A stretch of 64,000 nt of DNA from Arachnia rubra (GCF_019973735.1 NZ_AP024463.1:558001-622000), one strand, 5' to 3'; shown: positions 45,776-57,062, counted from the first letter of the stretch. Numbers and translations: made by a program. The notes: a model not told the origin generated them from the sequence alone.

Positions 45776-46626
45776 CCCTTGAATCCGCTGTTGACGTAGC
45801 CTTCTTGGACGTAGCGCTGCGCCACCAGATAGGCCAGGAAGATGGGCAGCAGGGCCACAGTCGAGCCTGCGAACATGACGCTGAGCGGTACGTCCTGCCG
45901 CTGCAGCGAGGCAATCCCGACCGTCAGGGTCCACATCTCGCTGCGCCTGCCCACGACCAACGGCCACAGGAAGTCGTTCCAGTGCCACAGGAAGACGAAG
46001 ATCCCGAGCGTGGCCAGGACGGGCCGGCACAGGGGCAGCACGATGCGCCAGAACACCATGAACTCGCTGGCGCCATCGACGCGAGCAGCCTCGAACAGCT
46101 CGTCCGGGAGGCCACGGATGAACTGGCGCATCAGGAAGACGGCCTGGGTGTTCGCGAGCGTCGGCAGGATCAGCCCCCAGTAGGTGTTTACCCCCTTCAG
46201 GCCGGCGATCAGCATGAACGTGGGGATCAGAGTGACGTGGAAGGGCACCATCAGCATCGACAGGAAGGACCAGAAGATCGTCTCCCGGCCCGGGAAACGC
46301 TTCTTGGCGAAGGCATAACCGGCCAGGGAGGAGACGAACAGCACCGCCGCCACCGAGACCAGTGAGTAGACCAGGGTGTTGAGCAGCCATATGGGTAGGT
46401 CCTGGTCGGAAAGCACCTGCCGGTAGGAGTCGAGGGAGATGCCGCTGAAGGGCCATAGCGCACCGGGAAGTTCGATGGTGGTGTTTGGCTTCAGGCTGAG
46501 CACCACCATCGCATAGAACGGGAACAGGCACGCGGCAGCGACCAGCGAAAGCCCCACCCAGCGGATCATGATGCCCGGGCCGCCAGGCTGCAGGGTCCGG
46601 TAGGGACGGCGTCCGCGGCTCCTCAT
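45772..46626 (-). CDS. Carbohydrate ABC transporter permease (MalG-type)
   Basis: A 284-residue permease with six helices. The EAA loop is ELFEAARVDGASEFMVFWRIVLPL, as in the MalG/CUT1 family. It begins with an ATGA overlap with the first permease and ends with an ATGA overlap with the epimerase-like gene. No ATPase gene is in this cluster; CUT1 systems in actinomycetes often share MsiK elsewhere. Confidence 0.9.
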   Translation of the reverse strand: MRSRGRRPYRTLQPGGPGIMIRWVGLSLVAAACLFPFYAMVVLSLKPNTTIELPGALWPFSGISLDSYRQVLSDQDLPIWLLNTLVYSLVSVAAVLFVSSLAGYAFAKKRFPGRETIFWSFLSMLMVPFHVTLIPTFMLIAGLKGVNTYWGLILPTLANTQAVFLMRQFIRGLPDELFEAARVDGASEFMVFWRIVLPLCRPVLATLGIFVFLWHWNDFLWPLVVGRRSEMWTLTVGIASLQRQDVPLSVMFAGSTVALLPIFLAYLVAQRYVQEGYVNSGFKG

Positions 46627-47510
46627 GACCGCCGCCCCAGGAAGAGACGCTGGATCAGTGCGACCACCAGGGTCATGACGAACAGGGCGACCCCGGCCGC
46701 GGCGGCGTAGCCGTAGTCGGAATACCGGAAGCCCTGGTCGTACAGGAGGAAGACCATCGAGTAGCTGGCGTTCGCCGGACCGCCGCTGGTCATGACGTAG
46801 ATCACGTCGAAGACCTGGAACGCGAAGGTGACCTCGATGACGGCCAGGAAGAACAGGGCCGGCCTGATGGTCGGCAGGAGGATGTGACGGAAACGGCTCC
46901 ACGCCCCGGCGCCGTCCATCAGCGCCGCCTCCTCCAGGTCCAGTGGGACCTCCTGCAACGCGGCGACCAGAATCAGCATGCCGTACCCGAACCGCGACCA
47001 GACGCCGACCACGATGACGGCGGGCATCACCAGGACGGTGCTTGCCAGCCAGGAGCCCCCGAGCCCGAAGGGCGCCATCAGGTCCGACCATGGCCCTTCC
47101 GTGGAGAAGATCCACTTGAGCACCGAGCCGACCAGCGCCAGCGACGTGATGAACGGCAGGAAGAAGACCGAGCGGAAGAATCGCGACCCCCTGAACCCCC
47201 GGCGCACCCCCAGGGCCAGCAGCGTCGACAGGCATAGTGAGATGGGCGCCGAGAACACGACGAAGACCAGGGTCACCGACAGCGCCTGCCAGAAGGCGGG
47301 ATCGCGTGCCAGCCGGGTGAAGTTGCTGAACCCGGCCCAGCTGAGCGGGCCTCCCACCCCGGACTTGAACAGGCTCAGCGCCAGCCCGGCCAGGGCAGGG
47401 CCGAACCGGAACACCAGGAACAGCGCCAGCGCCGGCAGGACGAACAGCAGGCCGATGCGCGCATCTGTCCTGGCTAGTGGGGTGTGCTTGGCGGGAAGGT
47501 CGGGTCGCAA
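46623..47510 (-). CDS. Carbohydrate ABC transporter permease (MalF-type)
   Basis: A 295-residue six-helix permease with the EAA loop DLEEAALMDGAGAWSRFRHILLP. The start is a TTG at 47510, with GAGG about 10 nt upstream, 12 nt after the binding-protein stop; no ATG or GTG further in would keep the first helix intact. Partner of the MalG-type permease. Confidence 0.85.
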   Translation of the reverse strand: MRPDLPAKHTPLARTDARIGLLFVLPALALFLVFRFGPALAGLALSLFKSGVGGPLSWAGFSNFTRLARDPAFWQALSVTLVFVVFSAPISLCLSTLLALGVRRGFRGSRFFRSVFFLPFITSLALVGSVLKWIFSTEGPWSDLMAPFGLGGSWLASTVLVMPAVIVVGVWSRFGYGMLILVAALQEVPLDLEEAALMDGAGAWSRFRHILLPTIRPALFFLAVIEVTFAFQVFDVIYVMTSGGPANASYSMVFLLYDQGFRYSDYGYAAAAGVALFVMTLVVALIQRLFLGRRS

Positions 47511-47522
47511 GCTACCGAAACC

Positions 47523-48752
47523 TCATCTGATGAGCGGTTTTGCGGCCTCGGCAGCAGCGTCGAGGGCCTGCTGCGGTGTCTTCTGCCCCATCAGGGCCGC
47601 CTGGATTTCCGGGGAAAGAACCCCCATGACCTGACGAGCAGCCCGATGTGGCTCCCCGAACTTCACGTTGGGCAGGGTCTGCTCGACCTTCTCCTGGACC
47701 GGGTCGCCCGCATACAGCAGGTGCGAGTTCTTCACCGGGGAGAAGTAGCCACCGGCCTTGAGATAGTCGACGGAGTTCACGGGATCGGTGACGAAGGCGG
47801 CGAACCGGCCGGCGGCGTCCTTGTGCTTGGCGTCCTTGAGCACCGCCAGCGAGCCGACCGTGCCGTAGGCGACGGACTGCTCGCCTTTGAGCGGGGGCAG
47901 GACGATGAGGTCCTCCGGTGGCACATACTTGGCGAGATCGCTGGCGGGGATCGACCAGGTGCAGCCGGTGCGGCCGGCGACGAAGGCGGTCTGCTCGGTG
48001 TTGACGGCAGTGGTCAGGGAGTCGGCTTCAAGGGCGTTCGCCTCCGCGAGTCCGGTGAGGAACTCAAGGGCCCTGACTCCCTGCGGGGAGTTGAAAGCCG
48101 GCTGCCCGTTCGCGTCGAAAACGGATCCGCCGGCCTGCCACAGCAGAGGGTAGAAGGACATGTTCAGGGTCTGGCTGGGGTCGGCGGAGTAGGTGATGGC
48201 ATACATGTCCTTGGCTGTGAACTCCGGTGCCATCTGGGTCACGTCGTCCCAGGTGCTCGGGTACGTGGTGACTCCGGCGGTCTTGAAGGCCTCGGCGTTG
48301 CAGACCAGAGGGTTCGAGCTGGTCAGCAGCGGAGCCCCCAGCATCCTGCCCTCGACGGTGACAGCCTGCCTGACGTTGGGAAGCAGATCGTTCTTCCGGG
48401 TCTCACTGAGCTGGGTGTCCACCGGCTCTATGGCGTCCGCGTAGGTGGAGAGCTGGTCGGGGACGAGATAGACCAGGTCAGGCCCGCTGTGCGACGCGAT
48501 GGCCGTCTGGATGGACTCGTCCCGTTTGGGCCAGGGGAAGAATTTGACATCGACCTTGACGCCCGGGTTCGCCTGGCTGAACTTGGTGGTCAGATTCTCC
48601 CAGAGCTCCTTGTGCTTGGCCTCGTCGTTGATGGCCTGATACATCCAGACGGTGACCGACTGCTCACCGGAATCGGTGTCGCTGCTGCCACATCCGGTCA
48701 TGGCGATCAGCGTGGCCATGGCGAATGCCGCCGCCTGCATGAACTTCTTCAT
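47523..48752 (-). CDS. Extracellular sugar-binding lipoprotein
   Basis: A 409-residue solute-binding protein of the CUT1 type. The lipobox IAMTGC lies about 20 residues from the start, followed by VTVWMYQ, NPGVKVDVKFFPW and GPDLVYLVPDQLSTYADAI, typical of family 1 binding proteins. Probable ligand: a di- or oligosaccharide, perhaps amino-sugar-containing given the GH20 gene nearby. The ATG at 48752 has AAGGGG 9 nt upstream. First gene of a six-gene operon reaching 42620. Confidence 0.9.
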   Translation of the reverse strand: MKKFMQAAAFAMATLIAMTGCGSSDTDSGEQSVTVWMYQAINDEAKHKELWENLTTKFSQANPGVKVDVKFFPWPKRDESIQTAIASHSGPDLVYLVPDQLSTYADAIEPVDTQLSETRKNDLLPNVRQAVTVEGRMLGAPLLTSSNPLVCNAEAFKTAGVTTYPSTWDDVTQMAPEFTAKDMYAITYSADPSQTLNMSFYPLLWQAGGSVFDANGQPAFNSPQGVRALEFLTGLAEANALEADSLTTAVNTEQTAFVAGRTGCTWSIPASDLAKYVPPEDLIVLPPLKGEQSVAYGTVGSLAVLKDAKHKDAAGRFAAFVTDPVNSVDYLKAGGYFSPVKNSHLLYAGDPVQEKVEQTLPNVKFGEPHRAARQVMGVLSPEIQAALMGQKTPQQALDAAAEAAKPLIR

Positions 48753-48790
48753 GGCCTGTGACCCCTTGGTTGACCTCGGTTGCTGTAAGG

Positions 48791-48828
48791 GGATTCCGCG
48801 GACAGGGGGAGGGGTGGCCGCGGAATCC
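48791..48828. promoter_or_regulatory. 11-bp inverted repeat in the binding-protein leader
   Basis: GGATTCCGCGG and CCGCGGAATCC with a 16-nt spacer, between the operator and the start codon. It could be an RNA hairpin or a second regulator site. Confidence 0.4.
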
Positions 48829-48832
48829 AGAA

Positions 48833-48854
48833 TTATCATAGCCAGGTGTGAAAA
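48833..48854. promoter_or_regulatory. 22-bp operator, site 2
   Basis: TTATCATAGCCAGGTGTGAA and two more A. It matches the reverse complement of 39444-39465 with a single difference. It lies about 80 bp upstream of the binding-protein ATG. Confidence 0.65.
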
Positions 48855-48888
48855 GTGTGGGGCAAGTATCTCTGAAAAAAGTTGAAAA

Positions 48889-48910
48889 TTCTGTTATACA
48901 GGTGTGATAA
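48889..48910. promoter_or_regulatory. Operator-like site 3 before the ROK gene
   Basis: CAGGTGTGATAA is shared with the other two sites; the left half is degenerate. It is 67 bp before the ROK ATG and fits autoregulation. Confidence 0.5.
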
Positions 48911-48976
48911 TGTTGTGGGCGACATGTGCGTTCCCGCGCCGGTGCGGAGATATTGAGAAGCCTGAAAGGAGCAGCG

Positions 48977-50104
48977 ATGCAGTCTTCGACTGCGGTCAGG
49001 GCTGCCACATGGCTGCGCGACACCCAGCCAGCCGGGATCACCACTCTGGCCCGCGACCTCAGCCTTTCCCGCACCTCGGTGGAGAATGCCCTCGCTGTCT
49101 TGGAAGGCCACGACCTGGTCGTCGGTGTGCCAGGCAGGCCCCATGGGGCTGGCCGTCCGGCCCGTCATTTCGCGTTCCACGCGGCCAGCGGCCTGGTGGC
49201 GGGCATCGACATCGGCGTCTATAGCCTGCGCGTGGTGGTGGCTGATCTCGCGGGAACCACCATGGTCGCCTCCACCAGCGAGGGCGTTGACCCGTCGCTC
49301 GGCCCGGCGGAGCAACTCGACGTGGTCATCAGGCAGCTGCGCGATACCCTCGCCGGCCTCGACCCCAGGCAGCTGCGCGCGATCGGGATCTCGCTTCCCG
49401 GCATCGTCGATGGCGCGGGAAACGTGGTCGCCTCCGTGATCTTCCCGACCTGGGTGGGGTTCGACCTGGTCGGTGAGCTGGGAGACAGGTTCGGCTGTCC
49501 CGTCGTCATCGACAACGGGGTCCGGTTGGCGACGGTCGCTGAGCATCACATGGGCTCTGGGCGGCGTTTCGACGACGTGCTGTACCTCTCGGTGGGGGCA
49601 CGGGTCGCCGCCGGCCTCATCCTCGGTGGGCAGCCGCGGCGGGGCGCCCACAACGTGGCGGGAGACATCGGGAGGGTCGCCTTCCGCGGGATCAACGAGC
49701 GCACCGGGCAGATCCGCTGGCGCTGCGCCAACACCGCCAAGAAGGTCTTCGAGCTGGCCCGTGGCCATGATGCCCAAGCCATGAGGGAGCTGAGTGAATT
49801 CATCGACGAGCTGGGGCGGGGGATCGCGACGGTGGTGATGGCCATCGACCCCGCGGTCGTGGTCATCGGCGGTGGCATGTCCCTGGCCGACGAGGAGCTG
49901 CTCGATCCGCTCCGGGAGTCGATGCAACGGCACATCGGCCTTCCACTGGGGCTGCCCGTCATCGCTTCCCGGCTGGGCGCTGAGGCCGCGGTGCACGGTG
50001 CCCTGATCTTCGCCTTCACGCAGTGCGCCGGGCAGATCTACAAGGTTGGCCCCCTGCCACCTCCGACGATCACGCCGATGACTGAGCGCCGGTTGCCCCA
50101 GTGA
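48977..50104 (+). CDS. ROK family transcriptional regulator
   Basis: A 375-residue repressor-type protein. The N-terminal winged helix (TTLARDLSLSRTSVENALAVLE) is followed by a ROK fold with the phosphate motif GIDIGVYSLRVVVADLAG, GISLPGIVDGAGN, VVIDNGVRLATVAEH and AGDIGRVAF. The usual CxCGxxGC zinc site is absent. The ATG at 48977 has AAAGGAG 5 nt upstream; the frame extends 51 nt further without support. It probably senses a sugar or amino sugar and binds the TTATCA-N10-TGATAA sites around it. Confidence 0.9.
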   Translation: MQSSTAVRAATWLRDTQPAGITTLARDLSLSRTSVENALAVLEGHDLVVGVPGRPHGAGRPARHFAFHAASGLVAGIDIGVYSLRVVVADLAGTTMVASTSEGVDPSLGPAEQLDVVIRQLRDTLAGLDPRQLRAIGISLPGIVDGAGNVVASVIFPTWVGFDLVGELGDRFGCPVVIDNGVRLATVAEHHMGSGRRFDDVLYLSVGARVAAGLILGGQPRRGAHNVAGDIGRVAFRGINERTGQIRWRCANTAKKVFELARGHDAQAMRELSEFIDELGRGIATVVMAIDPAVVVIGGGMSLADEELLDPLRESMQRHIGLPLGLPVIASRLGAEAAVHGALIFAFTQCAGQIYKVGPLPPPTITPMTERRLPQ

Positions 50105-50157
50105 CTTCTGCGCCATAGTCTTCTGCCAATCCATCAGACCGTCCCGAAGGAGTGTTC

Positions 50158-51726
50158 ATGCCGGTCCTGATACCGCTTCCATCTGCCGTCGAGTGGGGTG
50201 TGGGGGAGTACCTGCTGACGGAGCGGACCACCATAGGCTGCCGCGCCGGTGCGAGCCCTCAGGAGGCAGAGGCCGCCAGTGCGGTGCGCCTGGTGCTGGC
50301 CGAGACCACCGGTCTGCCGCTGCCCGCCGCCGATGACCCCGGCATCCTCGTGAGCCTCGATCCCGGCCTGCCGGCAGAGGGGTATCGCCTTGAGGTGCGC
50401 CCTGACGGGGTGAGCATCACCGCCGCCGACCGGCGGGGGGCGCTCTGGGCGGCCCAGACCCTGCTGCAGCTGGGTCCCGACGACGTCTACGCCGTCCCGC
50501 TGGGCAAGAGCGTCCCGCTGGCCGCCGCCCGCATCGAGGATGCCCCCCGGTTCGCCAGGCGCGGCGCAATGCTCGACTCGTCACGGCACTTCCTGCAGGT
50601 CGCCGAGGTGCTTGACTTCATCGACTGGATGGCCCGGCACAAGCTCAACGTCTTCCACTGGCACCTGACTGACGACCAGGGCTGGCGGGTCGCGTCGGAC
50701 CGCTATCCGCTGCTGGCCGAGAAAGCCAGCTGGCGGTCCAAGACCTCGAACCGGGTGTGGGGTGACGACGGCACCCCGCACGGCGGCTACTACACCCTGC
50801 AGCAGATCGCCGCGGTCGCTGAGTATGCCCGGCAGCGGGGCATCGAGACCGTCCCCGAGATTGATTTCCCCGGTCACGCCACCGCGGTGCTGGCCGCCTA
50901 TCCGCAGTTTGCCACCGACCCGAGCGGCCTGGACGGGGTGGCCCACTACCCGACGATCTTCGACAACGTCCTCAACTTCTCCCCGGAGTCCCTGGAGTTC
51001 GTCCATGAGATCTGGTCCGAGGTGATCGAAGCGACGGGCGCCCGCTACGTCCACATCGGCGGCGACGAGGTGCCGACGGTGCACTGGGAGGCCTCCGAGG
51101 AGGTCGCGCAGCGGGCGAGGGAGTTCGGCGTCGACGATCCGGGCTCGATCCAGCGCTGGTTTACGCTGCACATGCGGGACTGGCTGAACGAGCGCGGCGT
51201 GACCCCGATCGGCTGGGACGAGGTCGTCGACCCCGGTCCGGTCGCCGGCATGGTCTGCCAGTCCTGGCGCGGCGCGGAGCAGGGGGTGAAGGCGGCGACG
51301 CAGGGCATGGACGTGATCATGAGCCCCTGCAGCCACACCTACTTCGACTTCTACCAGTCCGATGCGCGGGAGGAACCCTACGGGCAGGGTGACGTGACGA
51401 CGCTGGAGAAGGCCTACAGCTTCGATCCCCTGGAGGGCATCACACCGGAGGCCGCGGACCACATCCTGGGCACCCAGTTCCAGCTGTGGTCGGAGTTCCT
51501 GCCCAGCTACCGGGCAGTGCAGTATGCGGCGTGGCCGCGGGGCTGTGCGCTGGCGGAGGTCGCCTGGTCGTCGCCTCAGGGGCGGGACTTCGCGGAGTTC
51601 TCAGAGCGCATCGCCGGGCACCTGAGGCGCTTCGAGGCGGCGGGCGTCAACTACCGTCCGCTGTCCGGCCCGCATCCCTGGCAGGAGGGCGGCACCGGCT
51701 GGCGCCGCCGTCCACCGGAGGACTAA
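50158..51726 (+). CDS. Beta-N-acetylhexosaminidase (GH20)
   Basis: A 522-residue glycoside hydrolase removing terminal GlcNAc or GalNAc. After an N-terminal GH20b-like domain (1-120) the TIM barrel starts at FARRGAMLDSSRHFLQVAEV; NVFHWHLTDDQGWR, PEIDFPGHA, the catalytic pair in HIGGDEVPT (Asp-Glu about 304-305), GWDEV and FQLWSE are diagnostic. No signal peptide: it acts on imported oligosaccharides. The ATG at 50158 has AAGGAG 5 nt upstream. Confidence 0.95.
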   Translation: MPVLIPLPSAVEWGVGEYLLTERTTIGCRAGASPQEAEAASAVRLVLAETTGLPLPAADDPGILVSLDPGLPAEGYRLEVRPDGVSITAADRRGALWAAQTLLQLGPDDVYAVPLGKSVPLAAARIEDAPRFARRGAMLDSSRHFLQVAEVLDFIDWMARHKLNVFHWHLTDDQGWRVASDRYPLLAEKASWRSKTSNRVWGDDGTPHGGYYTLQQIAAVAEYARQRGIETVPEIDFPGHATAVLAAYPQFATDPSGLDGVAHYPTIFDNVLNFSPESLEFVHEIWSEVIEATGARYVHIGGDEVPTVHWEASEEVAQRAREFGVDDPGSIQRWFTLHMRDWLNERGVTPIGWDEVVDPGPVAGMVCQSWRGAEQGVKAATQGMDVIMSPCSHTYFDFYQSDAREEPYGQGDVTTLEKAYSFDPLEGITPEAADHILGTQFQLWSEFLPSYRAVQYAAWPRGCALAEVAWSSPQGRDFAEFSERIAGHLRRFEAAGVNYRPLSGPHPWQEGGTGWRRRPPED

Positions 51727-51778
51727 ACGCGGCGAGCAGCCTGGAGGTCTCGTCCCTGGTGATGGGCCTTCAGATGAA

Positions 51779-51815
51779 CCGGTGGCTGGGCCGTCTCAGA
51801 CGGCCCAGCCACCGG
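51779..51815. terminator. 18-bp perfect hairpin between convergent genes
   Basis: CCGGTGGCTGGGCCGTCT and its exact complement around a single central base. There is no T-tract, but the stem is very stable and would serve both the GH20 gene and the Tat-exported protein gene. Confidence 0.8.
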
Positions 51816-51839
51816 GTGTGAATCGCGCCAAAGAGGCTG

Positions 51840-53210
51840 TTATGGGGCCACGTGCAGCACCACGGGCCAGTTGGTGCCCTGGCCCTGCTGCGAGTAGTCG
51901 TAGAAGTTCGTGTTCAACCACTTGCCGCCCTGCAGGTGCTGGGCCTGCGACTCGGTGAAGGCCGCCGGCCAGGTGAAGCCGTAGGCCGAACCGTTCTTAT
52001 GGGCCGCGAACTTCCAGCGGCTGCTGCCCTCCGGCTTCAGCTCCAGGTCATAGGTGCCACCGGCCTTGAGAGTCACATCCTTGTCCAGTTCCACGTCACG
52101 CCAGACGAAATTGACGATGTTGTAACTGCTGACGGAGAACGTCTTGTAATCGGGGGTGGGCTGGCTGATCTGTCCTGCTGCCAGCTCGGTGCTCCCCTCC
52201 AATAGCCGCCACCGCAGATTGCCGGCCGCGGTTGCCACGGCCGCCACGGACAGGCCGCTGATCTTCTTGTCGGCGGAGGGCTTGAACTGCTCGCGGACGG
52301 GCTTGTCGCTGGTCGCCTCGTAGGTCCTTGGCTTCGGACTGTCAACGCTGCCGCTCTCCATATCAGACATGCCCTGGGTGGCGCCGTCGGCTGTCGTCAG
52401 CTGCATGATGGGAACCATCAGGTTGGGGCCGGAACCCTCAGAAGTGAGGTTCTTCCACTGCCAGGTGTCCTTCGAGCCCTTGGCGCGGAGGCCCAGGAGC
52501 GTTGACCAGTCCGTGAAGTTGAGCCAACGGCACGGCCGCCCCAGCTCCCTCTTGACGCCGGTATTGTTGCTGCTGATGAAGTTTGCCTCCGGGTTGGAGT
52601 CGGTGTTCTCCATCACCACGTGGTATAGCTCGCCCTTGACGAGCGGAACCGGGCTGGATTCGAAGGCGATCTCAGGGAACTGGGAAGTTCGTTGCTGTGG
52701 CAAACCGGGAACGTAGGTTCCTGTTGCCAGAGGCTTGCCATTGAAATCGGGGAGGTGATTCTCGCTGCCATCGTCCGGCAGCACGGTGATCTTGATGCGG
52801 CCGCCATTTCCCTGGGCGTAGCCGCTGCCGCCGGATTCAAAGTACAGCCGCAGCTTTTGCAGATTGCCGGCTATGAGGGCCCGGAACCGGTTGGAGATGC
52901 TGTGCTCGTACTTGTCCTTGGGCGGCACTCCGATGATCGTGTTGCTCAGAGAGGTCAAGGTGCACACCCCTGGTCCGTAGAGGCGGCCGAACTCGGTGGA
53001 GTCCAGGCGCAGCCCGCCCTCGACCGGCTTCACTAGCCGGGAGCCACTGCCTCCGGCTTCGGGGGATGAGGGAGCCGTCGGGGACGGAGAGGGGGTTGAG
53101 TCGGCGTGGGCCAGCGTGCTGGAGATTCCCAGCGTCGCTGCGACCGACAGGCCCAGCGCGCCGAACGAGCGGCGCGACAGGCGGGGTTGATGCGGGAAGA
53201 AGCTGTTCAA
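51840..53210 (-). CDS. Tat-exported protein of unknown function
   Basis: A 456-residue protein with a twin-arginine signal (RLSRRSFGALGLSVAATLGI, ending AHA) followed by a Ser/Pro-rich linker. The mature part is beta-rich with two sandwich-like regions (about 100-300 and 320-456; GGTYDLELKPEGSSRWKFAA in the second). No enzyme motif is recognised. No ATG or GTG lies in frame close to the signal; a TTG at 53210 gives MNSFFPHQPRLSRRSF with GAGGGAAACGAG upstream. Start moderately certain; export well supported. Confidence 0.7.
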   Translation of the reverse strand: MNSFFPHQPRLSRRSFGALGLSVAATLGISSTLAHADSTPSPSPTAPSSPEAGGSGSRLVKPVEGGLRLDSTEFGRLYGPGVCTLTSLSNTIIGVPPKDKYEHSISNRFRALIAGNLQKLRLYFESGGSGYAQGNGGRIKITVLPDDGSENHLPDFNGKPLATGTYVPGLPQQRTSQFPEIAFESSPVPLVKGELYHVVMENTDSNPEANFISSNNTGVKRELGRPCRWLNFTDWSTLLGLRAKGSKDTWQWKNLTSEGSGPNLMVPIMQLTTADGATQGMSDMESGSVDSPKPRTYEATSDKPVREQFKPSADKKISGLSVAAVATAAGNLRWRLLEGSTELAAGQISQPTPDYKTFSVSSYNIVNFVWRDVELDKDVTLKAGGTYDLELKPEGSSRWKFAAHKNGSAYGFTWPAAFTESQAQHLQGGKWLNTNFYDYSQQGQGTNWPVVLHVAP

Positions 53211-53310
53211 TGCAGTACTCGTTTCCCTCGTTGCCTGGCACCCGATCCTATCGACCCATAGCTGTGATACTGTGTCATCCGAATGGCCGAATTCTCGTTG
53301 GCGGAATCGC

Positions 53311-54176
53311 TCAGGCCGTCGGTTTGAACGTCTCCATCGTGACCAGGCCGTCGGGGCCAAAGTGCAGGGCCCGCACCTCCGAGACCACCATCGGCTTCTC
53401 CTTGACGCCAAGGCCCGCGTACATCTCCGGCAGCACCGGGCGGTGGCCACACACCGCGGTCGGGCAGTCGAGGCCTTTCAGCAGCTCCGCCATGAGCTTG
53501 CGGACCGCCTTCGGGTTCTTCGCCGCCGACTCCTCAGTGAGCTGGTCATAGGTCTCGATTGTGAGCTTGCTGGCCTTCGCGTAGGGCCCCAGGGTCTTCT
53601 TGCAGCGAGCCGCCGCGGAGCTGACCAGGCGTTCGACCCCGAAGGCCGCTAGCACGTCCACGAGACGTTTGGCCTGGCCCCGGCCCCGGCCGGACAGGCT
53701 CCGCTTCTGGTCCTCCCCGGACCAGTGCTTGCGCTGCATCGCCTTGGCATGCCGGACGATCAACAGCGCGTTGGTCGGCGGGGCCGCGACGGCCGCCTCG
53801 ATCACGGCGCGCTCATCGGGGTAGGTGAGCTTCTCGAGGGCGGCCTCGACGGGTAGCCACTTGACCGCCGACACCTCGTCGTCGGGACGGCGGGGACGCT
53901 GCGAGACGACCTCGGAGCGCCAGTAGTGGACGGCCTTCGGCCCCTTGGAGACCTTGTAGCGCACGCTCGGCAGCCGTAGGTCCAGGCGGGACGCCACCCC
54001 GGTCTCCTCCCGGATCTCGCGGACGGCGGTCTCTGGCAGCAGCTCGTCGGTCTCCCGCTTGCCTTTGGGCAGCGACCAGTCGTCGTAGCGGTCGCGGTGG
54101 ATGAGCAGCACCTGCAGGCCACTGGTGTGCTGGCGCAGCACCACCCCGCCCGCAGAGACGATCTTCGGCTTCTTGC

Positions 54177-54180
<4 letters not shown>
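53311..54180 (-). CDS. Nudix hydrolase fused to a SixA-like histidine phosphatase (MutT1-like)
   Basis: A 289-residue two-domain enzyme. Residues 5-135 form a Nudix domain (Nudix box starting [20 protein letters not shown]); residues 145-289 form a histidine phosphatase ([39 protein letters not shown]). The same fusion next to ppk is MutT1 of mycobacteria, which hydrolyses oxidised and diadenosine nucleotides. The ATG overlaps the ppk stop by ATGA. Confidence 0.9.
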
Positions 54181-56249
<2,069 letters not shown>

Positions 56250-56252
56250 GAC

Positions 56253-57062
56253 TCACGCTCCTGCCCGGTAGCTGGTGTCGGCGGTCAGGACGCGGAAGCC
56301 GGCGGCTTTGTATAGCGCCACCACCCGCTCCTCGGCGGCCTCCACGTACAATTCGACACGCTCGCAGCCGGCATCCCGCAGATACGCCAGGCCTGCCTCC
56401 AGCAGCGCCCGCCCCAGCCCGCCGCCGCCATGGCCGGGCTGCACCGCCAGGACGTAGACCTCCCCCAGGGTCGCGTCGTGGCGTTTCGTCCAATGGAAGC
56501 CGGTGGTCTGACCGTCGCGGTGAGCCACCAGCAGGCCAGCGGGGTCGAACCATGGTTGCCTGGTCAGCGCGTAGAAGTCGTCGATGCTCAGACGGCCCTG
56601 CTCGGGATGGTGTGCAAACGCGGCCCGGTTCACCGCCATCACCCCCTCCGCGTCGGCTGGCTGGAAAGGAAGAATGTGGTAGCCAGCCGGTGCCGGGACG
56701 GGGACGCCCACAGCCAGCGACCGGCCCATCCGCAGCAGTTCGCGCACGGGCTGGAGCCCCAGCTTCGCCGCCACGGCACGGGCCGCAGGCAGGGTGCGGA
56801 AGGCCCAGACCGAGTGCTCCGGACGGGCCGCGACGGCGTCGGAGACCAGCGCCGTTCCAGTTCCCCTGCCACGGGCGTCAGGGGCGACGGCCACCAGGAT
56901 CGCGCCGTCGTGGTCGTCGAGGATCGCGACGCCATTGTCCCGGGTGAGCACCTCGCCCCGCCGGGCGCCGTCGAGCACCAGGCGGGCAGAGTCGTTGAGG
57001 GGGCTGAAACCGTCGTGCGCCTCGCAGGCTGCCGCGATCTCGCGGGGGGTGAGTTCAGGCAT
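56253..57062 (-). CDS. mshD: Mycothiol synthase
   Basis: A 269-residue protein with two GNAT domains that acetylates Cys-GlcN-inositol, the last step of mycothiol synthesis. The N-terminal domain has VAVAPDARGRGTGTALVSDA; the C-terminal, catalytic one has EVYVLAVQPGHGGGGLGRAL and LYVEAAEERVVALYKAAGF. The ATG at 57062 lies inside the end of glnR (8-nt overlap) with GGGAGG 6 nt upstream. The glnR-mshD order matches mycobacteria. Confidence 0.9.
   Translation of the reverse strand: MPELTPREIAAACEAHDGFSPLNDSARLVLDGARRGEVLTRDNGVAILDDHDGAILVAVAPDARGRGTGTALVSDAVAARPEHSVWAFRTLPAARAVAAKLGLQPVRELLRMGRSLAVGVPVPAPAGYHILPFQPADAEGVMAVNRAAFAHHPEQGRLSIDDFYALTRQPWFDPAGLLVAHRDGQTTGFHWTKRHDATLGEVYVLAVQPGHGGGGLGRALLEAGLAYLRDAGCERVELYVEAAEERVVALYKAAGFRVLTADTSYRAGA

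Noticed and set aside
45772..47235. Reading the MalG-type permease as a 487-residue protein
   Set aside because: The extra N-terminal part is the MalF-type gene in another frame; the ATG at 46626 with the ATGA overlap is the natural start.
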